From contig JACAES010000066.1 in NCBI GenBank assembly GCA_013388735.1, forward strand, positions 27,274-91,273: a DNA stretch of 64,000 bases, written 5' to 3'. The translations under genes were made by a program, and so were the position numbers. The stretch's first letter is position 1; every line of letters begins with the position of its first letter. This DNA is from Chloroflexota bacterium. Lineage in GTDB: Bacteria > Chloroflexota > Anaerolineae > Aggregatilineales > Phototrophicaceae. Positions 24,836 to 33,431 of this stretch are shown here, in pieces. The notes under the pieces are model-generated. The model saw only the letters and a list, made by a program, of their open reading frames with translations. It ran no database searches and was not told where the DNA came from.

Positions 24836-24841
24836 GGCGCC

Positions 24842-25450
24842 ATGACGCGGTTGTTACGACCGGCGCTGCTGCTGGTGGCGGGTTTGACCGCCGCCATCGG
24901 GCTGATTCGCGCCCGGCCATTCCAGGCGGACGACATCTATGCCTTCCTGCAAGCGCCGGAAGGCTGCCCCGCCCCCTGCTGGCAGGGCATCCGCCCCGGC
25001 GCGATGGACATGGACACGGCGCGGCGGCGGCTGCGCGCGCATCCCTGGGTGGCCGGCGTGGACGATCACTTCTACGGCGACAGCGATAACGGCTGGCTGA
25101 CCTGGCATTGGAGCGGCGCGCAGCCCCCGCTGAACATGCGCTCCGGTGATGACCGTCTGGGCGTGAGCAGCAGCGCCGTTAAAAGCATCAGCATCCAGAC
25201 GCGCATCCGCTACGGCGAGCTGTGGCTGGCCTTCGGCGCGCCTGACTGGTGGAAACGCACGGTGGCCGAAAACACCATCTACCTGGAAAGCGCCTACCGG
25301 GACGAATCGTTTTTAGCCCGGCTGGAACTGCCCTGCGGCGCGCGCCCCGCCGAGCTGTGGTCGGCGACGGTGACGCTGCTGTGGGTAAACGGCATCCCGG
25401 CTGCCGGCGGCGACAGGACGCCGGCGGCGCTGCTGCGCTGCGATTTCTGA
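24842..25450 (+). CDS. Secreted protein, paralogue B of a tandem pair
   Basis: 202 aa, six bases after the stop of its paralogue. Hydrophobic start (LRPALLLVAGLTAAIGLI) for export or anchoring, then PFQADDIYAFLQAPEGCPAP with the CxxxC motif, GIRPGAMDMDTARRRLRAHP and a later ARLELPCGARPAELW block shared with the upstream gene. The middle regions differ more, so the duplication is old. Function unknown; the presence of both copies before the asparagine-synthetase-like gene suggests one transcription unit. Confidence 0.72.
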   Translation: MTRLLRPALLLVAGLTAAIGLIRARPFQADDIYAFLQAPEGCPAPCWQGIRPGAMDMDTARRRLRAHPWVAGVDDHFYGDSDNGWLTWHWSGAQPPLNMRSGDDRLGVSSSAVKSISIQTRIRYGELWLAFGAPDWWKRTVAENTIYLESAYRDESFLARLELPCGARPAELWSATVTLLWVNGIPAAGGDRTPAALLRCDF

Positions 25451-25528
25451 CGCGCCCCCAAAGACGTACCGTTCCGCGCGCCAACCTGCTACAATGAAAC
25501 CAGAATCCACTTTTTTCAAGGGAGCGGC

Positions 25529-27379
25529 ATGTCCGGCATCTGCGGCATCGTGGACTTATCGAAACAGGGGCGGGCCGACCCGGCGCTGGTGCGGCGTATG
25601 GCGGCGCATCTGCGGCATCGTGGGCCGGACGGCGCGAATTTTCATACGCTGCCGAATGGGGCGCTGGGCGTTCAATACCGGAAGATCATCGGCGCGGCGG
25701 CGCAGCCCTTCAGCGACGAAGACCGGACGATTATCGTGGTTCATGACGGCGAAATCGTCAATTACCGCGAACTGCGCGAGGCGCTTAAACGCCGCAACCA
25801 CATCTTCCAGACCGACAGCAGCGGCGAAACGCTGGCGCACTTATACGAAGAATACGGCCTGAACCTGTTCGCCCACCTGCGCGGCGCGGTCGCCTTTGCC
25901 CTGTGGGACGGCCAGGCCGGGCGGCTGGTGCTGGCGGCGGATTTTGTGGGGCTGAAGCCGCTGTACCTGCACGAGCGCGACGGACGGCTGTTTTTCGCCA
26001 GCGAGATCAAGGCGCTGCTGGCCGACCCCGACACGCCGCGCGCGCTCAACCTGGAGGCGCTGGACACCTACCTCGGCCTGGGTTACATGATCGGCGAACA
26101 GACGCTTTTCCAGGGTGTGCGCCGCCTGCCGCCCGGTCACGCGCTGGTGATCGAGCCGGACGGCGCGCCCCGGCTGCACCCGTTCTGGCGCTTTGACGCG
26201 GCGGCCCCGGTGGGCCGGGGGCAGGAAAACCTGATCGTGCAGGAAGGCCGCGCCCTGCTGGCCGATTCGGTGCGCCTGCACCTTCGCAGCGACGCGCCGC
26301 TTGGCCTGCTGCTGGACGGCGGGCTGGACTCGGCGGCGCTGCTGGCATTGGTCGCCCGCGAGTCCACGCCCCGGACGTTCGCCCTGGCCGACGGCACGGA
26401 CGGCGCAGACCGCGCCCGCCAACTGGCCGCGCACTTTAAGAGCGACCATCAGGAAATCCGCTTTTCGCCCGCCGACTGGTGGCGCGCTTTGCAGCAGGCG
26501 GTTTATCACCTGGACGAACCGCTCGCCAGCCCGCAGGCGGTTGACCTGCTGCTGCTGGCCGAAGGCGCGGCCTCCGCCGTTAAAAGCATCCTGAGCAGTT
26601 CTGGCGGCGCGGCTTTATTCGGCGGTTATGCCGGCCATTACGCCATCCCGGCGCAGATCAGCCGCCGCCGGCCCTGGGGGCGTTTCGTCACCCCGACGGA
26701 CGCCGCGCCGGAAGCGCCGCGCCTGATCGCCCGCCGGTCAGCCTCGAAAGCCGACGCGCTGGCCTCCATGCAGGCGTTCGATGACGGCATCTTCACCGAC
26801 GCGCACCGCGCCCACCTGTACAGCCCGGAACTGCGCGCGGCCTGGGAATCGGCACGCCACCGCGAACACGCCTACGCTGTCCTGATCGAAACAGGCTGGC
26901 GCGACGACCCTTACGACACTGCCCAGGCGCTTTATCTGCACAGCTGGCTGCCCGGCAGCGCGCTGCTGCGGCTCGACCGGATGCTGTCGGCGGCCTCATT
27001 GGAAGCCCGCGCGCCGTTCCTCGACCCGGTGCTGCTGAAGTTCGCCGCCGGCGTGCCGCCGTCCGTCCGGCTGCGGACGCCCTACCACGTCCTGCGGGAA
27101 GCCGCCCGCCCGCTGCTGCCGGATTTTGCGCTGCAACCGCATCCGGCGTCCACGCACCCGGCCTATGCCTGGCTGGCGGGCGAACTGGCCGCCCAGGCGC
27201 GCGCCGCGCTGACCGACCCGAACGGCTTCATTTACAGTCTGTTCGACCGGGCCGCCCTGGAAAAACTGCTCAAGGATCATTTCTGGGGACGCAGCCGGCA
27301 GCCGCAGGTGATCTTCCGCCTGCTGATGCTGGAACTGTGGGCGCAGCGGTTTCTCAAGCCGGCGGCTTTCATTCCGTAG
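25529..27379 (+). CDS. Asparagine synthetase-like protein with altered catalytic motifs
   Basis: 616 aa with the AsnB two-domain layout. The glutaminase-like half has RHRGPDG (29-35) and HDGEIVNY (72-79), but the start reads MSGICGIV: the catalytic Cys2 is Ser, with a Cys at position 5 instead. In the synthetase half the pyrophosphate loop is LDGGLDSA (262-269), with Asp for the first Ser of SGGxDS, and the conserved GEGADE-type segment reads SSSGGAALFGGY (356-367), lacking the acidic residues. The usual Lys-containing TKYLLR and KxGF segments are also absent (PYHVLR; ALQPHPAST). RMLSAASLEARAPFLD is kept. It may be inactive, ammonia-dependent, or a different amide/adenylate enzyme. Start ATG 25529 with AAGGGAG upstream. 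Confidence 0.85.
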   Translation: MSGICGIVDLSKQGRADPALVRRMAAHLRHRGPDGANFHTLPNGALGVQYRKIIGAAAQPFSDEDRTIIVVHDGEIVNYRELREALKRRNHIFQTDSSGETLAHLYEEYGLNLFAHLRGAVAFALWDGQAGRLVLAADFVGLKPLYLHERDGRLFFASEIKALLADPDTPRALNLEALDTYLGLGYMIGEQTLFQGVRRLPPGHALVIEPDGAPRLHPFWRFDAAAPVGRGQENLIVQEGRALLADSVRLHLRSDAPLGLLLDGGLDSAALLALVARESTPRTFALADGTDGADRARQLAAHFKSDHQEIRFSPADWWRALQQAVYHLDEPLASPQAVDLLLLAEGAASAVKSILSSSGGAALFGGYAGHYAIPAQISRRRPWGRFVTPTDAAPEAPRLIARRSASKADALASMQAFDDGIFTDAHRAHLYSPELRAAWESARHREHAYAVLIETGWRDDPYDTAQALYLHSWLPGSALLRLDRMLSAASLEARAPFLDPVLLKFAAGVPPSVRLRTPYHVLREAARPLLPDFALQPHPASTHPAYAWLAGELAAQARAALTDPNGFIYSLFDRAALEKLLKDHFWGRSRQPQVIFRLLMLELWAQRFLKPAAFIP

Positions 27380-27387
27380 GAGCGCAT

Positions 27388-27876
27388 ATGCAAGTGTTGA
27401 ACGTTAAAGCGCAAAGCGGCAGCCGCGCGAAAAACATCCGGGCATGGGGCATCGGGATTCTGCTGGTGGCGGCGCTGGCCGGGATCGGGCTGGCGGTTGT
27501 GTCCCGCGCGCGCGGTTTTACGCTGGCCGACGCCGAAGCCTTCATCGGCGCGCGCCTGCCCGCCGGGGCGCGGAACATCGCTTATGCCACCCGCGACCAG
27601 TTCGGGCGCGTGGTGTGGCTGCGTTTCGCGCTGTCCCCGGACGCCGACCTGTCCACGTTCGTCGCGGCGATGGGGCTGGATGCCGAACTGCTGGAAGGCT
27701 TTTACCCCTTCCCGGCGGCCAATTACACCGAAGCCGAGCTGACCTGGTGGACGCCCCATACCGCCCAGGTCGCCGCCGGCCTGCACGCCGTCCACGCCGG
27801 AAAAGTCTATGAACTGCTGCTCGACCGCAGCGACCCGGCGGCGCCGGTGGTGTATCTGCGGGTGTACAGCCTGTGA
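27388..27876 (+). CDS. Small membrane-anchored protein
   Basis: 162 aa: short basic cytosolic start, one hydrophobic helix (about 19-40), then a soluble domain of about 120 residues with mixed alpha/beta pattern (FTLADAEAFIGARLPAGARN, LTWWTPHTAQVAAGLH). I recognise no family. Start ATG 27388 with AGGAG overlapping the AsnB-like stop; the frame upstream to 27337 lies inside that gene. The stop overlaps the next start (GTGA), so the three genes are translationally linked. Confidence 0.75.
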   Translation: MQVLNVKAQSGSRAKNIRAWGIGILLVAALAGIGLAVVSRARGFTLADAEAFIGARLPAGARNIAYATRDQFGRVVWLRFALSPDADLSTFVAAMGLDAELLEGFYPFPAANYTEAELTWWTPHTAQVAAGLHAVHAGKVYELLLDRSDPAAPVVYLRVYSL

Positions 27877-30437
27877 TCCCGGAGCTTAATGCCGAGGCGC
27901 AAAGCGACAAAGCCGCAGAGAAAACGCCTTTGCGCGTTCGTTTTTTTGCTTCTATGCGCCGGAATGCGCCGGTTTATGGCTTTTATCTGGCGCTGGCGGC
28001 GCTGATAACCTGGCCGCTGGTGACGGTGATGGGGACGCACTTTGCCGGGTACAGCAACGGCGACGCCCACGAGATGACGCGCCATATCTGGTGGATGCAG
28101 CGCGCGCTGTCCACCGGGCAGCCGGTCTTCTTCCAGCCGCTGCTGGGCTACCCGGACGGCCTCGAAGGCGTGATTTTGTGGTCGAACCCGCTGCAATTTT
28201 TCCCGGCCTGGCTGTTCGCCTTCATCATGCCGCCGACCGCCGCCTACAACCTGTCTGCGCTGCTGACGCTGGCGCTCAACGGCTGGTCGGCGTATTTTCT
28301 GGCGCGCGGGCTGACCGGCAGCCGCCCTGCCGCGCTGGTGGCCGGGCTGGTCTTCATGGCCGCGCCGACCATGCAGGGGCATCTGGCGGGCGGGCATGGC
28401 GGGCTGCTGGTGCAGTGGCCGCTGCCGCTGCTGGCGTATGCGCTGCTCCGCCTGCGGGAACAGGCGTCCGACACCGGTCGCCGGCTGCCAGATGCCAGAT
28501 ACCAATCGTTAGACAACAGTCGTCCGTTCAAAGGCGCGGACTCGTCGCCAGACAACCGGAAACCGGAAGCCGGAAGCCGGCAACTCGCCGTCACCCTCTT
28601 TTTCGTCCTGCTGCCGCTCGGCCATACCCTGCAACTGATCTACGCCGGGCTGCCGCTGGTCGGGCTGTTTGCGCTGACGCTGCTGGCGGAGCGGAACATA
28701 CGGGCGCTGCGGCGGCTGGCGCTGGCGGTCGCGGTCGGGGGCGCGATTCTGCTGGTCTTTCTGCTGCCGGTGGCGGCGGCGACGCTCGGCACCAGCGCCT
28801 ACACCGATGAAGGCGGCGGCGTGACCTACAGCATAGACCTGCTGGCCGTCCTGACGCCCTCGTTTAACCATCCCCTGTTCGGTCAGTTCGCGTTCACGCA
28901 CCGCGTTCTGGGGACGAACATCGTGGAAGGGTCGAGCTATGTGGGTTTCGTCACCGGGCTGCTGGGCGCGCTGGCCGTCTGGAAGCGCCGCGCGGCGCGG
29001 GGGTGGCTGCTGCCGGCGTTAGCGGCCTGGGGGCTGGCGCTCGGCCCGCTGCTGAAGCTGTTCGATGCGCCGCTGTCGCTGACCGCCGACGGCTACCGGA
29101 CACATCTGGCGCTGCCCTGGGCGCTGGTGCAGGACTGGCCGGTGCTGAACCTGGCGCGCACGCCGGGGCGCTTTAACTTCCTGCTGGCGCTGGCGGTCAG
29201 CGTGCTGGCGGGGTACGGCGCGCAGATCGTGCTGCGTGAACAAACACCCCCGCCCCTGAATCCCCTGTCCACAAAATATGGAAAACCTACCCTTGCAAGG
29301 CGATGGGGGACGGGGATTATAACGGCGGTGCTGGTGGCGCTGATCCTGTTTGAGTACCAGAGCTTCTGGCCGCTGCCGACCTATCCGGCGCAAATCCCGG
29401 CGGCAGTGCGCGCGCTGGCCGACCGCGAGGACGTGCGCGCCGTTTTTGATCTGCCCTGGGACAACGTGCTGGCGGCCAAAGATGCGCTCTGGCTGCAAAC
29501 CGCCCACCACAAGCCGATGATCGCCGGGCAGGTTTCGCGGCGCACGCCGGTAGACCCGGCTAAACTGAGCGTCCTGCAACATACGCTGGATGCCGCCCTG
29601 CTGGATGCGGCGGGCGTGGACGTCGTGATCGTGCATAAGCAGTATAACGCGGCGCTGGCGGCGGGCGTTCGGGAACGGCTGGGCACGCCGTTTTATGAGG
29701 ATGAACGCCTGGCGCTGTACGAAGCGCCCACCCCGGACGCGCCGCCCGGTTTTGCCGCCGTCCCGGTGCAGGATGCGACCGACGGCGACCGGATTGATCT
29801 GTACCTGCACGCGCCGGAGTCCGGTTGGGCGGCGGTGGCAGGAACGCTGAACGGCGACCGGGCGGCGCGCGTGCTGCTGGACGGCCTTCCGGTGGGGAAC
29901 ATCGGCGCGCCGGGTTCGCTGGACGGCCTCTGGCCGCTGCCGCTGGCCGGCTATCATACGCTGGCGCTGGCGCTGGACGCGCCCTGCCCGGCGCATTTTG
30001 ATGCCGAAACGCTGGCCTGCCGCGCCCTGCGCGTGCCGTCCTGGCGGGCGGCGGCTTTTTACCCGGCGGCCTTCCAGCCGGTGACGTTTGAGCGCGGCAT
30101 CACGCTGGCCGGTTCGTTCATCCAGGCGGAAAAAGCGGGCGTGACGGTCGGCCTGTGGTGGCGCTTCGACCGGCCACGCAGCGATCTGGACGTGCGGTTC
30201 GTCAAGGCGCTGGACAGGGACGGCCAGCAGGCTGCCGGGCTGGACGCAACACTCGGCAGCCTGGAGGCGGGCGCGCAGCGGGTCGAAAACCTGACGCTGG
30301 CTCTGCCGCCGGGCGATTATGATGTTTTCACCGGGTGGTACGCCCATCCCGATTTGACGCGCTTCGCGGTGCTGGCGGACACAGCCCGCGCCCAGGACGG
30401 CCTGGCGTACCTGGGCAGCCTGTCCGTCGCTCGATGA
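27873..30437 (+). CDS. Polytopic membrane protein, GT-C-like
   Basis: 854 aa with about ten to twelve membrane helices in residues 35-500 and a C-terminal soluble region (about 510-854). An early loop HFAGYSNGDAHEMTRHIWWM contains Asp/Glu as in GT-C glycosyltransferases (YfhO/PMT-like), and the C-terminal part reads as two beta-sandwich modules. A lipid-linked sugar transferase is plausible but unproven. Start GTG 27873 overlaps the upstream TGA. Three stretches are encoded by repeat-like DNA and rich in hydrophilic residues: about 8-20, about 199-238 (built partly of heptanucleotides) and about 457-482; the last two lie in loops between helices. Confidence 0.75.
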   Translation: MIPELNAEAQSDKAAEKTPLRVRFFASMRRNAPVYGFYLALAALITWPLVTVMGTHFAGYSNGDAHEMTRHIWWMQRALSTGQPVFFQPLLGYPDGLEGVILWSNPLQFFPAWLFAFIMPPTAAYNLSALLTLALNGWSAYFLARGLTGSRPAALVAGLVFMAAPTMQGHLAGGHGGLLVQWPLPLLAYALLRLREQASDTGRRLPDARYQSLDNSRPFKGADSSPDNRKPEAGSRQLAVTLFFVLLPLGHTLQLIYAGLPLVGLFALTLLAERNIRALRRLALAVAVGGAILLVFLLPVAAATLGTSAYTDEGGGVTYSIDLLAVLTPSFNHPLFGQFAFTHRVLGTNIVEGSSYVGFVTGLLGALAVWKRRAARGWLLPALAAWGLALGPLLKLFDAPLSLTADGYRTHLALPWALVQDWPVLNLARTPGRFNFLLALAVSVLAGYGAQIVLREQTPPPLNPLSTKYGKPTLARRWGTGIITAVLVALILFEYQSFWPLPTYPAQIPAAVRALADREDVRAVFDLPWDNVLAAKDALWLQTAHHKPMIAGQVSRRTPVDPAKLSVLQHTLDAALLDAAGVDVVIVHKQYNAALAAGVRERLGTPFYEDERLALYEAPTPDAPPGFAAVPVQDATDGDRIDLYLHAPESGWAAVAGTLNGDRAARVLLDGLPVGNIGAPGSLDGLWPLPLAGYHTLALALDAPCPAHFDAETLACRALRVPSWRAAAFYPAAFQPVTFERGITLAGSFIQAEKAGVTVGLWWRFDRPRSDLDVRFVKALDRDGQQAAGLDATLGSLEAGAQRVENLTLALPPGDYDVFTGWYAHPDLTRFAVLADTARAQDGLAYLGSLSVAR
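28484..28583. repeat. Heptanucleotide repeats inside a coding region
   Basis: GCTGCCA, GATGCCA, GATACCA at 28484-28504, then CCGGAAA, CCGGAAG, CCGGAAG, CCGGCAA at 28556-28583. Both blocks are in frame within the GT-C-like gene and encode a hydrophilic loop. Confidence 0.8.
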
Positions 30438-30479
30438 CACCTATTTCCTATATTACGCGCCGCTGTTGCGCCTTACAAT

Positions 30480-30696
30480 ATGGATGAAGTAAAGAAAGGC
30501 GCGCTGTGTAATAACCGCAGCCCGCCTGAAGCGCCAGACAGAAATCCTGACCGGCTCGACCCCCCCGGTTCGAGTCACTATCCCCTGAGTAGGCTGTGCA
30601 AGTCAGCCGCTCCCCCTTTTCCCGCGCGCTATCCCGGACATGTGGCGCGCGGGCATTCCATTCACGAGCCGCTCTCCGATGAGCCGGCTCTTTTTT
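30480..30696 (+). ncRNA. Candidate structured RNA ending in an intrinsic terminator
   Basis: The 331-base gap 30438-30768 has no convincing gene but four strong hairpins on the + strand: GGCTCGA/TCGAGTC (30553-30576); GAG..GGCTG/CAGCC..CTC with a 7-base loop (30587-30612); CCCGCGCGC/GCGCGCGGG (30621-30653); and the terminator GAGCCG/CGGCTC plus T6 (30666-30696). A TACAAT at about 30474 may be the -10 of its promoter. It could be a small RNA, or a long 3' end of the membrane-protein transcript. It does not fit tRNA, SRP RNA, tmRNA or RNase P RNA. Ends are approximate. Confidence 0.4.
30666..30696 (+). terminator. Intrinsic terminator
   Basis: Stem GAGCCG (30666-30671)/CGGCTC (30685-30690), 13-base loop, then TTTTTTG. 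It separates the upstream unit from the HHH gene, which has its own -10-like TACAAT at 30716-30721. Confidence 0.75.
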
Positions 30697-30768
30697 GTTT
30701 CCGCGCCGGAATTTGTACAATAGAGTTCATGACCGAACGGGAGTCCGAAAACTGATGAGGATTGAACC

Positions 30769-31305
30769 ATGCGTGATGATGATACGCGGATGTTCGTGAG
30801 CGCGTCGGCGGGGGTGGGCGCGCTGCTGCTGGCGATTAATAACGTGGTGCGCGCCGCGCCCTGGCGCGACTGGTGGGTGGCGGCGGCGCTGCTGATCGTG
30901 GCGGTGGCGGCGGCGCTGTGGCCCCGACGGGCAGCGCGGACGGTCTCCGCCCCTGTTCCGGTGGAAGAAGCTGCGGCTTCGCCGGTGGTGGCTGAGCAAG
31001 ACCGCACGGCTCCGCCGGTGGTGGCGGCTGAGGAAAGCGCGCCCCCGGCCGAAGCCGACGATCTGAAGATCATCGAGGGTATCGGCCCCAAGATCGCGGC
31101 GGCGCTGGAGAAGGCGGGTATCAGCACCTTTGCCCGGCTGGCCGCTGCCACCCAGGCCGACCTGGAAGCGGCCATCCACGCGGCGGGCATCAGCTTCGCG
31201 CCCAGCCTGCCCACCTGGGCGGAGCAGGCGCGTTTTGCCGCGCGCGGCGATTGGGACGGCCTGAAGGCGCTTCAGGAATCGCTGACCGCCGGACGGCGCA
31301 AGTAA
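30769..31305 (+). CDS. Membrane protein with helix-hairpin-helix domain
   Basis: 178 aa: two hydrophobic helices near the start (about 11-25 and 36-50), a variable acidic Ala/Pro/Glu linker, then a helix-hairpin-helix domain LKIIEGIGPKIAAALEKAGI followed by STFARLAAATQADLEAAI (about 101-145). The GIGPKIA hairpin is the usual backbone-phosphate binding turn of HhH domains, but similar domains with membrane anchors occur as accessory modules without known DNA function. Start ATG 30769 with GATGAGG upstream. It may be co-transcribed with hyuA, 93 bases downstream. Confidence 0.8.
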   Translation: MRDDDTRMFVSASAGVGALLLAINNVVRAAPWRDWWVAAALLIVAVAAALWPRRAARTVSAPVPVEEAAASPVVAEQDRTAPPVVAAEESAPPAEADDLKIIEGIGPKIAAALEKAGISTFARLAAATQADLEAAIHAAGISFAPSLPTWAEQARFAARGDWDGLKALQESLTAGRRK

Positions 31306-31398
31306 AAACCCGAACTGCTGTTATCATCGGCCTACCCGAAGGCCGCCTGTGTTATCGGGCGGTCTGTTCGGGTTGTGTTTGTCTGAAGGGAGAAACGG

Positions 31399-33423
31399 AT
31401 GAGCGGTCATGGCGTGGTCGGGGTGGACATCGGCGGCACGTTCACCGATCTGGTGATGAGCGTGGATGGCCGCCTGGAAATTCACAAGCTGCTCAGCACC
31501 CCGCGCGACCCCGCCCAGGCCATGCTGGACGGCCTGGAAGCTATCACGCCGGGCGGACTGGCGGCGCTGCGGCGCGTCTCGCACGGCTCGACGGTGGCGA
31601 CCAATGCCATCCTGGAGCGTAAGGGCGCGCGGACGGCCTTCATCACCACTCAGGGCTTCCGCGATCTGCTGTTCATCGGGCGGCAGAATCGCCCGGCGCT
31701 GTACGCGCTTCAACCGCAGCTTCCGCCGCCGCTGATTCCGCGCCGCTGGTGTTACGAAGTCCCCGAACGGCTGGACTACACCGGCGCGGTGCTGAAGCCG
31801 CTCGATGCCGCCGCGCTGGACGCGGTATTGGACGACATGGCCGGGCAGGGCATCGAAGCCGCCGCCGTGTGTTTCCTGTACAGCTACCTCAACCCGGCGC
31901 ACGAACAGGCCGTCCGGGCGCGGATTTTGCAGCGCGGCCTGCTGCGCGAAGACCAGATCGCGCTGTCGTGCGAGGTGCTGCCGGAGTTCCGCGAATACGA
32001 ACGCGCCAGCACCGTCACGCTGGACGCCTACGTGCGCCCGGTGATGAGCCGCTATCTGAGCCAGGTCGAAAGCCGCCTGCCGGACGGCTGCGCCCTGCGC
32101 ATGATGAAGTCCGACGGGGGCGTGATGAGCGCGGAACGGGCGCGCCGGCAGGCCGTCCAGACCGCCCTCAGCGGCCCGGCGGCGGGCGTGATCGGCGCGC
32201 ATTATCTGGCCAAGCTGGCCGGTTATGACCACCTCATCACGCTGGACATCGGCGGCACCTCCACCGACGTGGCGGTGTGTCCCGGCCAGCCGGTTTTGCG
32301 CCCGCAGTCGGAGATTGACGGCCTGCCGCTGCGAATTCGCCTGCTGGACATCGAAACCATCGGCGCCGGCGGCGGCTCGATTGCCCAGCTGGACGCCGGC
32401 GGCGCGCTGCGGGTGGGGCCGGAAAGCGCCGGCGCCGACCCCGGCCCGCTCATCTACGGGCGCGGCGGCCAGCAGGTGACGGTCAGCGACGCCAACGCCA
32501 TCCTGGGGCGGCTGGACGCCGGTCACTTCCTGGGCGGGCGGCTGTCGCTTGACCTGGACGCGGCGCAGGCAGCGCTGGAAGACCTGGCGCGCGCCATGAA
32601 CAGCACCATCGAGGCGGCGGCGATGGGCATCGTCCGGGTCGCCAATACCAGCATCAACCGGGCGCTGCGGCGCGTGTCGGTGGCGCGGGGGTACGACCCG
32701 CGTGATTTTACGCTGGTGGCCTTTGGCGGCGCGGGGCCGCTGCACGCCTGCGAAGTGGCCGAAAGCCTGGATATTCGGCGCGTGCTGGTGCCGCGTTACC
32801 CCGGCGTATTGTGCGCCTTCGGGCTGCTGGCGGCGGACGTGATGCTGGATTACAGCCGGTCAGTGCCGGGCATCGTGGATGAAAACACGCCCGCGCGCCT
32901 GGAGTCGCTGCTGGCCGACCTGATGGCGTTGGCGCGCGCCGATTTGCAGCGCGAGGGCATCCCGGAAGCGTTGATGGCCTTTTTGCCGCGGCTGGATATG
33001 CGCTACCAGGGGCAGGCTTACGAACTGAGCGTGCCACTGACCCCCGCCGGGGATCGCCGCCCGTCCGCTTTGATCGAACAGTATCACGAGGCCCACCGCC
33101 GCGCTTACGGCCACGCCATGCCGGGTCGGGCGGTCGAGGTGGTGAGTCTGCGTTTGCAGGCGGTCGGCACGGTCGAGAAGCCGGTATTGGAAGCAGAGAC
33201 CGCAGAGGCGCAGCGCGCCGCCCCCCAGCCTGGTTTATTGGGTCACAAAGCCGCCGCCGGTGGACTGACTCTGGCGCTGTACGAGCGCGAGGCGCTGCCG
33301 CCGGGGATGTACTTCGACGGCCCGGCGCTGGTTTTCCAGATGGACAGCACCGTGTATATCGCGCCGGGCTGGTCGGCGCAGGTGGACGGCTATCGGAATC
33401 TGATTGTGAGTCGTGAAAAGTGA
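31399..33423 (+). CDS. hyuA: Hydantoinase A/5-oxoprolinase family subunit
   Basis: 674 aa. N-terminal GVDIGGTFTDLVMS and central LDIGGTSTDVAV are the two ATPase-type glycine motifs of the HyuA/OplAH-N family, which cleaves hydantoins or 5-oxoproline using ATP. RVSHGSTVATNAILERKGAR, LSGPAAGVIGAHYLA and ETIGAGGGSIA, and GAGPLHACEVAESL complete the signature. Length is normal for a stand-alone A subunit. The partner B subunit is encoded at 52746-54326, about 19 kb away, although A and B are usually adjacent. Start ATG 31399 with AAGGGAGA upstream. Residues about 600-616 (EAETAEAQRAAPQPGLL) are encoded by repeat-like DNA. Confidence 0.93.
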   Translation: MSGHGVVGVDIGGTFTDLVMSVDGRLEIHKLLSTPRDPAQAMLDGLEAITPGGLAALRRVSHGSTVATNAILERKGARTAFITTQGFRDLLFIGRQNRPALYALQPQLPPPLIPRRWCYEVPERLDYTGAVLKPLDAAALDAVLDDMAGQGIEAAAVCFLYSYLNPAHEQAVRARILQRGLLREDQIALSCEVLPEFREYERASTVTLDAYVRPVMSRYLSQVESRLPDGCALRMMKSDGGVMSAERARRQAVQTALSGPAAGVIGAHYLAKLAGYDHLITLDIGGTSTDVAVCPGQPVLRPQSEIDGLPLRIRLLDIETIGAGGGSIAQLDAGGALRVGPESAGADPGPLIYGRGGQQVTVSDANAILGRLDAGHFLGGRLSLDLDAAQAALEDLARAMNSTIEAAAMGIVRVANTSINRALRRVSVARGYDPRDFTLVAFGGAGPLHACEVAESLDIRRVLVPRYPGVLCAFGLLAADVMLDYSRSVPGIVDENTPARLESLLADLMALARADLQREGIPEALMAFLPRLDMRYQGQAYELSVPLTPAGDRRPSALIEQYHEAHRRAYGHAMPGRAVEVVSLRLQAVGTVEKPVLEAETAEAQRAAPQPGLLGHKAAAGGLTLALYEREALPPGMYFDGPALVFQMDSTVYIAPGWSAQVDGYRNLIVSREK

Positions 33424-33431
33424 GACACTGC

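Noticed and set aside
28484..28583. CRISPR-like repeats
   Set aside because: Units are 7 bases without unique spacers; no cas gene is present anywhere in the window.
30545..30620. GGTTCGAGTC stretch that looks like a tRNA T-loop
   Set aside because: No matching 5-base T-stem, acceptor stem or D-arm can be formed on either strand; the sequence is better explained as one arm of a local hairpin.
30480..30755. 91-aa open frame in the gap before the HHH gene
   Set aside because: Low-complexity, proline-rich, no ribosome site, and it covers the hairpins and the T6 terminator.
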